From: Sphingobacterium sp. SGG-5
GTDB taxonomy: Bacteria; Bacteroidota; Bacteroidia; Sphingobacteriales; Sphingobacteriaceae
Direction: 5' to 3'
Length of the DNA: 64,000 nt
Assembly: GCF_011043525.1 (NCBI RefSeq)
Contig: NZ_JAAKGO010000006.1
Span: 62,001 to 126,000, forward strand
A model generated the notes under the pieces. It saw nothing but the letters and a program-made list of their open reading frames with translations, searched no databases and had not been told where the DNA came from. This document shows positions 25,666-34,604 of this stretch, one piece after another. Position 1 is the stretch's first letter. Each line of letters starts with the position of its first letter. A program made the position numbers and the translations under genes.

Positions 25666-27687
25666 ATGACAATGAAAAATATACAGTATCTATTGACCTG
25701 CATCTTTCTATTATCACTCTCAGGTTGTAATAAATTTCTAGATATCCTGCCCGATGATAAGCCTGTCTTGGAGGATGCATTCAAAGACAAGTATAATGCA
25801 GAGAAGTACCTGTTTACCTGTTACCGGTTCCTTCCGGTGTTTGCGAATCCCCATTATACATTGGGACTGAGTGGAGGAGGAGATATTATTTACAATGAGC
25901 GAAATAGGGGAGCCGGCCTCTCAGCAGGGCCTCCTGCTCCGATGATGATTTTTCTAAAAGGTAACAATGCGGTCAATCCTTATGCTAATTTTTGGGATGG
26001 AACGAACGGTGCGATTCGGAATTATTGGCAAGGAATCCGTCATTGTAATGTGTTTTTGGAACATATCCGGTTAGAAGATGGTGGACCGCGAGATTTGGAT
26101 GAAATGCTTAGGACACAATGGATTGCCGAGGTCACGGCAATAAAAGCGTATCTTCACTTTTGTTTGCTGCAACTTTATGGTCCTATTCCGATTGTCGACA
26201 AGGTTATACCAATTTCCGCCAAGGACGAAGAGATTGATGTCTATCGCGAACCTGTGGATCAGGTGGTCGATTATATTGTTCATACATTAGATGAAGCTAT
26301 TGAAGGTCTTCCAGATTTAAACCAATTGGATGTCGTCAGTGAATGGGGGCGATTTACGAAAACTATTGCTCGGTGTATCAAAGCCAAAACATTGGTATTG
26401 GCTGCCAGTCCAATCTTTAATAATAACAATTATTATAACGGGTATAAGGATAAAAGAGGGGTAGACCTCTTTCCTGTAGGGGACAGCCAAGCCCGATGGG
26501 AGCGCGCTCTGACTGCATGTGATGAGGCTGTTCGCTCGGCAGAACTGGATGGGGCACATATATTGATTAGTACTGACGGAGGAAATGGGGCTATCCAGGG
26601 GGTTAATAGTACCAATATCAGCGATATCACCAAAGCTATGGTCAGCCTTCGGCAAGCTGTAACCGAATCATGGAATCCGGAAGTCATATGGGCGACCAAC
26701 GAAAGTACTACCACGCTTCAACAATGGAGTTCGATGCTGAGTAACGCAGAGTGGTTCAATTTTGGTGCCGTCGTTCCCACACATTTAGGACAGCGTCAAT
26801 CGCCTACCATTAACGTGGTTGAAATGTTTTATTCATCGCATGGCGTGCCTATTGAAGAAGATATGGACTGGGAAAGCAACGGATGGTATCAAAACCGATA
26901 TAAAACGCAGTTGCCGGATGCTGGACATACGGAGTACTTTATTAAAACCGGTGAGGAAACGGCGATTCTTCATTTTAATCGTTCCTTGCGTTTTTACGCC
27001 TCGGTAGGCTTTGACGGTGGGATCTGGGAAGGAAGGCAAAAGGCGCTGTCAGAAGCCTCATTTCCCAATATGATGAAGAATTTTGGAAGTGGATTCAAGC
27101 TTTCGGAAGATTATACGGGATACCCCTACTCGGGTTATCTGACCAAAAAGCTAAGTCCTCTCGGCGCAACCTACACGGACACCCGTATTACCTTAGTGAC
27201 ACAACCTTATTCTTTTCCGATTATCCGGCTGGCCGATATACACCTTTTATTGGCTGAATGTCTAAATGAGGTTGGTGGCCCCGGGAAGACAGATTCGCAA
27301 GGGCATGATGCTTATTTTTACCTTGATCAGATCCGGGCAAGAGTAGGAATGGAAGGTGTCGTGGACAGTTGGAACAAATATGCACTACCGGCCTATAAAT
27401 CCAAGCCCAATGACATCAACGGACTGCGGGATATCATCCGTCGTGAGCGCATGAATGAATTGGCTTTTGAAGGGCATTTTTATTACGATGTGCGGCGGTG
27501 GTTAATTGCGGAAAATATGTTTAACAAGCCTATTTTGGGCTGGAATAAGGATGGAGAAAATAAACAGGATTTTTATAACATACGGGTATTACTGCAACCG
27601 AGGTTTTCGATGAAAGATTACCTGATGCCGATCCGTACCAATACATTACTACAGAATAGAAATCTGGTTCAAAATCCAGGATGGTAA
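25666..27687 (+). CDS. SusD/RagB-like outer-membrane lipoprotein (second pair)
   Basis: 673 residues, longer than the first SusD. Lipoprotein signal with LSLSGCNKFLDILPDDKP (Cys21). SusD features are TQWIAEVTAIKAYLHFCLLQ in the TPR part, IIRLADIHLLLAECLNEVGG and the C-terminal RRERMNELAFEGHFYYDVRR with LMPIRTNTLLQNRNLVQNPG at the end. It caps the preceding SusC. The start could equally be the ATG at 25672. The SusCD sequences of the two pairs differ clearly, so they are not a recent duplication. Confidence 0.94.
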   Translation: MTMKNIQYLLTCIFLLSLSGCNKFLDILPDDKPVLEDAFKDKYNAEKYLFTCYRFLPVFANPHYTLGLSGGGDIIYNERNRGAGLSAGPPAPMMIFLKGNNAVNPYANFWDGTNGAIRNYWQGIRHCNVFLEHIRLEDGGPRDLDEMLRTQWIAEVTAIKAYLHFCLLQLYGPIPIVDKVIPISAKDEEIDVYREPVDQVVDYIVHTLDEAIEGLPDLNQLDVVSEWGRFTKTIARCIKAKTLVLAASPIFNNNNYYNGYKDKRGVDLFPVGDSQARWERALTACDEAVRSAELDGAHILISTDGGNGAIQGVNSTNISDITKAMVSLRQAVTESWNPEVIWATNESTTTLQQWSSMLSNAEWFNFGAVVPTHLGQRQSPTINVVEMFYSSHGVPIEEDMDWESNGWYQNRYKTQLPDAGHTEYFIKTGEETAILHFNRSLRFYASVGFDGGIWEGRQKALSEASFPNMMKNFGSGFKLSEDYTGYPYSGYLTKKLSPLGATYTDTRITLVTQPYSFPIIRLADIHLLLAECLNEVGGPGKTDSQGHDAYFYLDQIRARVGMEGVVDSWNKYALPAYKSKPNDINGLRDIIRRERMNELAFEGHFYYDVRRWLIAENMFNKPILGWNKDGENKQDFYNIRVLLQPRFSMKDYLMPIRTNTLLQNRNLVQNPGW

Positions 27688-27726
27688 TTTGTTGTAAATG
27701 ATTTTTCAGAAAAAAGAAATAAATCG

Positions 27727-29082
27727 ATGAAAAAATATATAAAATCCCTTCTGTCCGTTATGATGAGTTCGCTGCTCGTCGTATCTTGTACCTCTCCTTA
27801 TTTGGGCATAGAGCAGGTTGTCACCGATTCTACACCACCCGATAAGGTAACCATAAAAGAGGTTGTCCCAAAATCCGGTGCCTTGGAAATCCACTTTAAT
27901 CTGCCTTCCGGTCATACGGATGTTGCTCAGGTAGTAGGAACCTATACCAATAGCAGGGGAGAGCTTGTCGAATTTAAGGTTTCGCGTTATAGTTCATCCA
28001 TTTTGGTCGAAGGATTTACCGGAACGGATGAAAAGATCGTGGATCTGGTATGTATAGATGCGAGTGGGAATGCTTCCGAAGTCACACAAGTAAAAGCTGC
28101 ACCGTTACTCTCACCTGTCGAACGGGCTATCCATACGATGATTGTAGAGCCTGCATTTGGTGGTGTCAGAATCGAATGGGAAAATAAAGATGCACAATCT
28201 TTTGCGATCCATGTCCTGACAGAGGATATCCTACAGGTAGGGGTGGAGTCGCTGGTGGAAGATCCGACGAAAACAATTTATAATCGTGACTCGGTCAATA
28301 CATTTGCCTATGTGCGTCAGTATCCATCGGAGGAACAAATATTTGGTTTCGTGATATCGGACAAATGGGGAAACCGGACAGACACATTGAAAACTTCGCT
28401 GACACCCTATAAGGAAGACGAGATTGATTACGCACTTGTAAAAGAAGTTTCTTTTTTTAATCCTACTTTATTTAATGGACGGCGGGACTGGGATATTTGG
28501 GGTGTTAATGCGACCACCGGTATCCAAAACGATGGAAATGCACATTCGGCTACTTTTAATGGGCAAAAAATGTTTAACGGCGTGAGAACCGGTTCTGAAA
28601 CCTTGATATACAAGTTTGTAAAAAACCTTTCAGATCCGGATCCTGCAAAGCAGATTACTGTACAGGATGTATATACTACTTTTGACCTGAATATGGATTT
28701 GCGGTTAAGCCGTATTATCGTATATCCTCGTACCGGCTCAGCGTATACGTACAATAGAAGTAGCCCGAGACGCTTTCGGATATGGGGTACAAATGATGCT
28801 AATAATGAAAGATGGGCAAAATTCCCAGAAGGATGGACATTAGTCGGTGAATATGTAGGACGCGATCCGGTGGATATCCTTAATCTGACGGGTGAAGAAA
28901 TAGATTGGTTCAACAATAACCAGGAATATTCAATTTTGGAAGACAATGTGAATCCTGAAGCAGATCCTTCCGCAAGTTTTCGGTATATGCGGCTTCAACT
29001 GATGGAGTCCTATAATCCAAATGAATCATTCTATACCATCAATGAATTTAAAATGTTCGGGAATGTGGAGCAATATTATTAA
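27727..29082 (+). CDS. DUF4959/DUF5126/DUF5000-type surface lipoprotein
   Basis: 451 residues with lipoprotein signal LLVVSCTSPYLGIEQ (Cys21). Three parts can be told apart: an FN3-like N-terminal domain (PPDKVTIKEVVPKSGALEIH, DUF4959-like), a second Ig-like domain (AFGGVRIEWENKDAQSFAIH, DUF5126-like) and a C-terminal discoidin-like DUF5000 domain (YTTFDLNMDLRLSRIIVYPR ... RFRIWGTNDANNERWAKFPE ... FRYMRLQLMESYNPNESFYT). This combination regularly follows SusD genes; the last domain resembles galactose-binding folds, so surface glycan binding is likely. Confidence 0.82.
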   Translation: MKKYIKSLLSVMMSSLLVVSCTSPYLGIEQVVTDSTPPDKVTIKEVVPKSGALEIHFNLPSGHTDVAQVVGTYTNSRGELVEFKVSRYSSSILVEGFTGTDEKIVDLVCIDASGNASEVTQVKAAPLLSPVERAIHTMIVEPAFGGVRIEWENKDAQSFAIHVLTEDILQVGVESLVEDPTKTIYNRDSVNTFAYVRQYPSEEQIFGFVISDKWGNRTDTLKTSLTPYKEDEIDYALVKEVSFFNPTLFNGRRDWDIWGVNATTGIQNDGNAHSATFNGQKMFNGVRTGSETLIYKFVKNLSDPDPAKQITVQDVYTTFDLNMDLRLSRIIVYPRTGSAYTYNRSSPRRFRIWGTNDANNERWAKFPEGWTLVGEYVGRDPVDILNLTGEEIDWFNNNQEYSILEDNVNPEADPSASFRYMRLQLMESYNPNESFYTINEFKMFGNVEQYY

Positions 29083-29102
29083 TCTTTAAATCGAAGTGAC
29101 TG

Positions 29103-30575
29103 ATGAATACATATAAATATATAGTAACGGTTCTGCTGGCTTTTCTTTCTATCAGCTGTGATGATGCGAACGAGTTATTGGATCAATACATCAAGGATGG
29201 TCCTATTGTCTACGCCGGTAAAATAGAAGAACTTGATATACAGTCGGGGTACCATAGGCTCAGGGTCAATATGTATCCCGCTGAAGATGTAAACCGCTCG
29301 CATTGTGTGTTGAGTTGGCAGGTAAGCGGTGGTGTACGGGATTCTGTCAAGGTCGAATATACAGCAGATAATTATGATGAGGAACTGGAATGTTATTATA
29401 CATTTATATCGCTGCCCGCTATTGAAGGCAATCTGCTTATCGAATCTCAAAATGTAGATGTATTTGGCAATCGATCTCTCATTCATAGTGAGGGAGCGTT
29501 TGTGTATGGTTCGAGCTATGTTTCGACCTTGATGAATTTACCCGTGCACTTTTCTGATGCGGGGGATGTCCTTTTTGAAAATCGTATAGGTGTGGTTGGT
29601 CACCTCATCAGCTATGAGCAGAATAATGGACAGTTTACACCCGATATTATTGTCAATGAAGACTACTATCCTTTGGTGGATGCAAAAGTTGGTGGAATAA
29701 TACGGAGTAAGACCCTGTATCTGATGACGGAGACAGATATTGATACGCTGGAGACCACCGCATACTTAGAAACGGTAATCGAAGATGATGATATCGATCC
29801 TTTATTGCAAGATTTGCTGGAGAGTACAAATTGGGTAACTACACAAGTTGCACCGGGGGTAACCTGGAAATATTATCATTTTCCAGATATCTTCGATTCA
29901 AAACAGTATGTGACCGTATTTGATGTGGATCTGAATAATGAGAATATTCAAATCGATATTCCGTACGCTACATCAGGTTTTATCAGTACAAGTACAACTG
30001 CGGTGCAGGGAAATGCTGACATTGCTTTTAATGGCAGTTATTTTAATACGAATACAGGCAAATCGACGGTATATTTTAAATCGAATAGTACACTAATCGC
30101 ACCGACTGTGGCGGGCTTTGATTCTTATCGTGAAAACGGAGCTTTTACCCTGACTAGTACCGGTAAGGCTGCGATTGTTCAGAAGCCATTGGGTGGATGG
30201 AGTGCTGTCGCTGCGGAGAACGTACTAGCAGGGGGACCTTTGTTACTCGAGGGTGGACAAAAGGTGTCTCAGTTAAATAATGAGTTTAATACGACTCGGC
30301 ATCCACGCACCGTCATGGGAATCACGGGAGACAATCGGCTTATTGTGGCGGTCATCGATGGGCGCTCTTCCGAATCATTAGGCATGACAACAACCGAATT
30401 ATTAGAATTGATGCTTGCCCTGGGGTGCAGATCAGCGGTGAATATGGATGGCGGAGGATCGTCTACGGCTTGGGTCAAAAGCGAAGGTATTGTCAACCAT
30501 CCGACGGATAATGGTATATTTGACCATCAAGGTGAAAGAAGTGTGGCCACGGTATTTACGGTGAAATCCAATTAG
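29103..30575 (+). CDS. DUF4998 - phosphodiester glycosidase (NAGPA-like) fusion lipoprotein
   Basis: 490 residues with lipoprotein signal LSISCDDANELLDQ (Cys19). Residues about 35-220 look like DUF4998 (GPIVYAGKIEELDIQSGYHR, two Ig-like units). Residues about 250-490 match the phosphodiester glycosidase family named after the human uncovering enzyme NAGPA: DIAFNGSYFNTN, LAGGPLLLEGG, TRHPRTVMGITGDNRLIVAV, DGRSSESLGMTTTELLELML and GCRSAVNMDGGGSSTAW. The human enzyme removes GlcNAc from a phosphodiester. Here a sugar linked through phosphate is the likely target, on the cell surface. In my experience DUF4998 usually occurs without this enzyme. Confidence 0.83.
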   Translation: MNTYKYIVTVLLAFLSISCDDANELLDQYIKDGPIVYAGKIEELDIQSGYHRLRVNMYPAEDVNRSHCVLSWQVSGGVRDSVKVEYTADNYDEELECYYTFISLPAIEGNLLIESQNVDVFGNRSLIHSEGAFVYGSSYVSTLMNLPVHFSDAGDVLFENRIGVVGHLISYEQNNGQFTPDIIVNEDYYPLVDAKVGGIIRSKTLYLMTETDIDTLETTAYLETVIEDDDIDPLLQDLLESTNWVTTQVAPGVTWKYYHFPDIFDSKQYVTVFDVDLNNENIQIDIPYATSGFISTSTTAVQGNADIAFNGSYFNTNTGKSTVYFKSNSTLIAPTVAGFDSYRENGAFTLTSTGKAAIVQKPLGGWSAVAAENVLAGGPLLLEGGQKVSQLNNEFNTTRHPRTVMGITGDNRLIVAVIDGRSSESLGMTTTELLELMLALGCRSAVNMDGGGSSTAWVKSEGIVNHPTDNGIFDHQGERSVATVFTVKSN

Positions 30576-30587
30576 CAAAAAAAACAG

Positions 30588-31616
30588 ATGAAAAATACGA
30601 TTTTAAACATTTTAACGCCATTCTTGCTGATAGTCTTTTTTTTTCAACCAAGTTGTGGTCAAATCAGCGATCAAAATAAATTCTCCAATGAAGCTATAGC
30701 AACGGTAAATAAGTTTAGGAAAACGACTCCTCTTCTTTTAAATGAAGAGCGATTGTCGCTACTGAAAACTTTCGAAACCTATTCCGATCCTTATTCGAGT
30801 ACGCCATTTAAAGAGTACCTGACTAAAACAGACGAGATCGCGGCGGAGCTGGAGCATACCGTGCCTATCCTGTATGCGTACAGAGAAGCTTTTGACAAAG
30901 TGCTCCGTGAGGTGAAAAATACAAAAGTAAAAAAAGGAAGCACAGTGGTGTGGCTACTGTATAATATGGGCTTTGTCGTGAAAACCCCTTCGGGAACCTT
31001 TGGGATCGATGTTGACCATCGTTACGCTGAAAAGCTGGAGCCTTATTTGGATTTTCTTATCGTCACACACAATCACGGCGACCATGCCAATGTCAAACTT
31101 ATAGAAGCAATGCATAAGAAAGGTAAACCTGTACTCTCCAACTTTTACAAAGCCAGTGAAAATTATTACTCTACATCACCCGCACATTATAAAATAGGCG
31201 ATTTTACAATCGACACGGATATTTCTGATCACCTGAGAAGTCCCAAGCTTCCTAACTTTGTAACCTTATTTCGGATTGATTGTGGCGAGGCTGCAGGCAA
31301 CTTTTCGATATTACATTGTGGTGATTCGGGGTTCCTACCGGACAGATTTAAAAAAGTGCAAGGCCCGGTAGACATGGCTGTATTCCGGTGGGGGGCTCCT
31401 CGAGAAAATGATGTATTGGGTGTTGGTGAGGGAAAGATACAGCCGAAGTATGTCGTGTTGTCTCACCTGATTGAATTGAGACATAAACCTTACCCGCATG
31501 GTCAAGCTTCTATTACGAAGACCTTAGAACATCTTCCGAATGTAAAATGTGACCATACCATTCTTCCGTTTTGGGGAGAGAGGTTGATCTGGAGAGATGG
31601 TAAAATAATAGATTAA
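30588..31616 (+). CDS. Exported metallo-beta-lactamase-fold hydrolase (UlaG-like)
   Basis: 342 residues with a signal peptide (1-24; FQPSCG could be a weak lipobox). The metal motif THNHGDHAN (HxHxDH type) is clear, followed by ILHCGDSGFLPD with the bridging Asp, and a late VVLSHLIELRHKPYPHGQAS. The fold covers lactonases, phosphodiesterases and nucleases; similarity to the UlaG/lactonase branch is suggested by the small beta-rich start GFVVKTPSGTFGIDVDHRYA. Export and its place 12 bp after the phosphodiester glycosidase suggest an action on the same imported polymer, perhaps on a phosphodiester or lactone. Confidence 0.8.
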   Translation: MKNTILNILTPFLLIVFFFQPSCGQISDQNKFSNEAIATVNKFRKTTPLLLNEERLSLLKTFETYSDPYSSTPFKEYLTKTDEIAAELEHTVPILYAYREAFDKVLREVKNTKVKKGSTVVWLLYNMGFVVKTPSGTFGIDVDHRYAEKLEPYLDFLIVTHNHGDHANVKLIEAMHKKGKPVLSNFYKASENYYSTSPAHYKIGDFTIDTDISDHLRSPKLPNFVTLFRIDCGEAAGNFSILHCGDSGFLPDRFKKVQGPVDMAVFRWGAPRENDVLGVGEGKIQPKYVVLSHLIELRHKPYPHGQASITKTLEHLPNVKCDHTILPFWGERLIWRDGKIID

Positions 31617-31794
31617 AAAATCTTATAAAGACTTTGTAAAATATTTCGTATATTGAATTCGCCGATTTAGAGGATTAAGTTATGATGGACACTCGACGTT
31701 ATGTTTTAACAAAAACATAATATGATATCGCCTGTATATTCTGATACTTTGTCTATTTTTAATTGTTTTTTATTACGCTATTAAAAAGTCTAAA

Positions 31795-32379
31795 ATGCAG
31801 TCAGTAGACGCGATAAAATACCTTCAGATGTTACATGCTGGAGACGAGATAGGGCTCCGGTACTTTATGTCTTGGCATGGTGAGCATCTACGGTTTTTTG
31901 CATACAAAATCACTAAAAATAAAGAGGTATCTGAAGAAATTGTTTCCGAATCTTTCTATAAGCTATGGCAGGGACGGGAAAAGGCAAAGTCTGTCGGAGC
32001 CGTAAAATCATTTCTTTACTTGATAACCCGCAATGCCTGTTATGATCATATCGGTTCTTCTTATCATAAAACGGTAGATCTAGGAGATGAGTTGTTATGG
32101 GATACGGTCGAAGGAGGAAAAGACATACTCACCCATATCATATATACGGAACTGATTGGTCAGATTGTTGCAGAATTAGAGAAACTTCCGAAACAACAAG
32201 CAGAGGTATTTCGCTTATCGTATCTGGAGGGTATGGATACGCAGGAAATATGCGAAACTTTAGGGACTACGGCAAGCAGCGTATACTTTGCACGCTCAAA
32301 GGCCATTTCAGCCTTACGTGTTATTTTCAAGGAGAAGGACTTCAGTATATATTGTGCCTTGCTATTGTTTATTTCCTAG
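31795..32379 (+). CDS. ECF sigma factor (sigma-70 family)
   Basis: 194 residues. Region 2 (GLRYFMSWHGEHLRFFAYKI ... VSEEIVSESFYKLWQ) binds core polymerase and the -10 side; region 4 (LEKLPKQQAEVFRLSYLEGM followed by DTQEICETLGTTASSVYFAR) binds the -35 side. It is the only sigma gene in the window and is the natural partner of the FecR encoded at 20732, though about 10 kb away at the far end of the locus. 178 bp of noncoding DNA precede it, so it may have its own promoter. Its end overlaps the convergent thioesterase gene by 4 bp. Confidence 0.92.
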   Translation: MQSVDAIKYLQMLHAGDEIGLRYFMSWHGEHLRFFAYKITKNKEVSEEIVSESFYKLWQGREKAKSVGAVKSFLYLITRNACYDHIGSSYHKTVDLGDELLWDTVEGGKDILTHIIYTELIGQIVAELEKLPKQQAEVFRLSYLEGMDTQEICETLGTTASSVYFARSKAISALRVIFKEKDFSIYCALLLFIS

Positions 32380-32816
32380 TCTTTTCCTCCAAAGACTTTC
32401 TTCTCCACAATCGCCACGGTATGTCTTGATATACAAAGCAGGCGTTTCTGATCATCGAAGATTTTGATGTCCCAGACATGGGTCGTCCGGCCAATATGTA
32501 CAGCCGTACAGATGGCCTTGACCATTCCATCACGGGCGGACCGTACGTGATTGGCGTTGATTTCCAATCCGACCCCCACATGTGTTGTGCTATCGATAAT
32601 AAGATTGGAAGCAACACTGCCCACTGATTCGGCAAGGACGACGGATGCTCCGCCATGCAGGATGCCGAAGGGCTGCCTGACCTTATCTGTAATGGGCATG
32701 GTTGCCACGATGGCATTCTCCTGTATTTCTACCGCTTCGATACCGAGAAATTGCGTCATATAGCGGGCAAATACCGCATTGACTTCCGCTAAAGTAAATG
32801 TTCTGAACCAGATCAT
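32376..32816 (-). CDS. menI: YdiI/MenI-like hotdog-fold acyl-CoA thioesterase
   Basis: 146 residues, PaaI/YdiI family. The core QPFGILHGGASVVLAESVGS contains the conserved GG and the catalytic Glu of LAES; VGLEINANHVRSARDGMVKA is nearly the same as in E. coli YdiI, the 1,4-dihydroxy-2-naphthoyl-CoA thioesterase of menaquinone synthesis. This fits a Bacteroidota respiratory chain that runs on menaquinone. Translation is coupled to the upstream DinB-like gene by a 4-bp overlap. The specificity is inferred, as relatives accept several acyl-CoAs. Confidence 0.82.
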   Translation of the reverse strand: MIWFRTFTLAEVNAVFARYMTQFLGIEAVEIQENAIVATMPITDKVRQPFGILHGGASVVLAESVGSVASNLIIDSTTHVGVGLEINANHVRSARDGMVKAICTAVHIGRTTHVWDIKIFDDQKRLLCISRHTVAIVEKKVFGGKD

Positions 32817-33328
32817 GATGTGACAAGATACCTTTCCTTTAAAATGGACCGATGGTGGTTTAAATGCCCCGCAATGATGTATATTAAGGCACGCACACTG
32901 ATAAGACGCTCCGAAGCCATCCCTTTTCTATTAAGCTCGACTTCATTAAACGTGTCAAACAAAATCAGATTGGCTTTTCGAAGATGGATAAACTCCTCCG
33001 TAATGCTGTCAAACGAACGTTCGTTATGCCGCCCATAAATTACGAACTCATCTTGTTCGAAAGGTGACAGGGCGGTCATATCATTGCGGGCAAACCGCAA
33101 GGCCCTATATGCAAAAATACGTTCCGCATCCAGAATATGGCACAGTGTTTCTTTGACCGTCCATTTATCTTCTGCATATTGGTAGTTCCCCTTCTCGGGC
33201 GGTATAGATCGGATAAACTCGGGAAATGATGTCAGCTGATCGATTAACTCTTCGCGGATATCCCGCGTTACCGTATCGACATAATCGCTAAAAATAGATG
33301 GATATTCATCAGACTTGAGTGGGTTCAT
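32813..33328 (-). CDS. DinB-like protein (DUF664/DinB_2 fold)
   Basis: 171 residues, four-helix bundle of the DinB/YfiT superfamily. The metal-binding His pattern is visible: WTVKETLCHILDAERIFAYR (first His) and IAGHLNHHRSILKERY near the C terminus (two or three His). Many members are thiol-dependent transferases or hydrolases, but the substrate of this one is unknown. It lies between the sensor kinase (20-bp overlap) and the thioesterase (4-bp overlap), so the three genes form one operon. Confidence 0.82.
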   Translation of the reverse strand: MNPLKSDEYPSIFSDYVDTVTRDIREELIDQLTSFPEFIRSIPPEKGNYQYAEDKWTVKETLCHILDAERIFAYRALRFARNDMTALSPFEQDEFVIYGRHNERSFDSITEEFIHLRKANLILFDTFNEVELNRKGMASERLISVRALIYIIAGHLNHHRSILKERYLVTS

Positions 33329-34535
33329 AATGTAAATTACTTTTTAATATAATCCTAAAAGTCGTGCCTTTGCCGATTTCCGAATCTTTAACAAAAATCT
33401 GGCCCTGGTGATAACGTACGATACGTTTTGTCAGGCTTAAGCCCAATCCCCAGCCTCTTTTACGCGTAGTAAACCCAGGCTGGAAGATACGATCAAAATT
33501 CGCACGGTGTATCCCCTTGCCCGTATCGCTAATGTCAATAAAAATTTCCTCTTTTGCAATGTTTTCGGAAATGTTCACCTGTATCTTGCCCTCTTTTTCG
33601 ATGGCATTGACGGCATTTTTTAAGAGGTTTTCGATAATCCAGTCAAACAAGGGGATGTTAATCTTAGCTTCTACATGTTTATCGCCCCGTAGTTCAAATT
33701 GGATTTTATCGCTCGTTCGTTTCTTAAAATAGTTTACAAAATATTCCACCGTATTGTAGATGTTGTGGTTGGTTAAAGACGGTGTAGAGCCTATTTTGGA
33801 GAAGCGGTCGGCAACGATCTCTAAGCGCTGTACATCCTTTTCCATTTCATCCAGAATGCTTGCTTTCTCCGCTTCGTCGTGTTTAAGACGGATGATTTCA
33901 ATCCAGCCCATAAGAGACGAAATCGGTGTGCCGAGCTGATGCGCCGCCTCTTTCGCCATACCGACCCATACGAGGTTCTGCTCGGAGCGCTTTATGGCAT
34001 TGAATATACTGTAGGCGATAATAAGGAAAATGGCAATAGTCAACCATTGGATATAGGGAAATATCCGAAGTTGGCGCAGCGCAGCCGATTCCTGGTAGTA
34101 GACATGCCATTTTTCGCCGGTGTCCAGCCGGATGACGATAGGTTCATGGCGACGTTCCATATCGTCCAGCTGCCGTTGAAAATACACTGGATCGTATGTC
34201 AGGTTATTATGCGTACTGTCTTCCTCGGCAATATTGGTTTTCGTCGGATCGAGGTCCCGCCAGAAGATAATATTTCCTTTTTCGTCCGTAATGATGGCCG
34301 GAAGGGATAGACTATCGCGTACAGCATAGATAAAACTGATAAATTCGTCATCGATATCGGGCATGGTGACGATACTCCGAGTACTCATCGCCCAGACTTC
34401 GGCTTTGGTCCGTTCCGATTGGGAAAGGCTCTTTACCAGATAGTTGGTGTAAAATAGGGATCCCGCAGCAAGCACGGCGGCCAGCACGAGCAAAAGTACC
34501 TTCCAGAGCTGCTTGTTATATTTATAGGGATCCAT
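33309..34535 (-). CDS. Membrane sensor histidine kinase
   Basis: 408 residues. Two membrane helices (about 11-30 and 161-180) flank a periplasmic sensor domain of some 130 residues. The H-box GMAKEAAHQLGTPISSLMGW has His199 as phosphoacceptor and the AHQLGTP form common in Bacteroidota. The ATPase domain shows ENLLKNAVNAIE (N box), DTGKGI (G1), FTTRKRGWGLGLSLTKRIVR (F and G2). No response regulator is encoded nearby, so its output is unknown. First gene of the operon with DinB-like and thioesterase genes; divergent from gltX. Confidence 0.9.
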   Translation of the reverse strand: MDPYKYNKQLWKVLLLVLAAVLAAGSLFYTNYLVKSLSQSERTKAEVWAMSTRSIVTMPDIDDEFISFIYAVRDSLSLPAIITDEKGNIIFWRDLDPTKTNIAEEDSTHNNLTYDPVYFQRQLDDMERRHEPIVIRLDTGEKWHVYYQESAALRQLRIFPYIQWLTIAIFLIIAYSIFNAIKRSEQNLVWVGMAKEAAHQLGTPISSLMGWIEIIRLKHDEAEKASILDEMEKDVQRLEIVADRFSKIGSTPSLTNHNIYNTVEYFVNYFKKRTSDKIQFELRGDKHVEAKINIPLFDWIIENLLKNAVNAIEKEGKIQVNISENIAKEEIFIDISDTGKGIHRANFDRIFQPGFTTRKRGWGLGLSLTKRIVRYHQGQIFVKDSEIGKGTTFRIILKSNLHYEPTQV

Positions 34536-34592
34536 GTGTGTCTTTTTATACCTGCAAAATAACGAATTTAATAAGAAATCGTTTGTAATATG

Positions 34593-34600
34593 TAATTTTG
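34593..34600 (+). promoter_or_regulatory. Possible gltX -7 element next to the start codon
   Basis: TAATTTTG matches TAnnTTTG and ends 4 bp before the gltX ATG, which would give a leaderless mRNA. No TTG occurs 20 bp upstream, so the match may be chance. Confidence 0.35.
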
Positions 34601-34604
34601 TCGT

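Noticed and set aside
9676..27687. Tandem duplication of the SusCD pair
   Set aside because: The two SusC proteins differ in domains (STN only in the second) and the two SusD proteins in length (531 and 673), so they are not a recent duplication.
31617..31794. Gap before the ECF sigma gene searched for a promoter of known type
   Set aside because: Only partial matches to TAnnTTTG and no well-spaced TTG were found, so none is reported as a feature.
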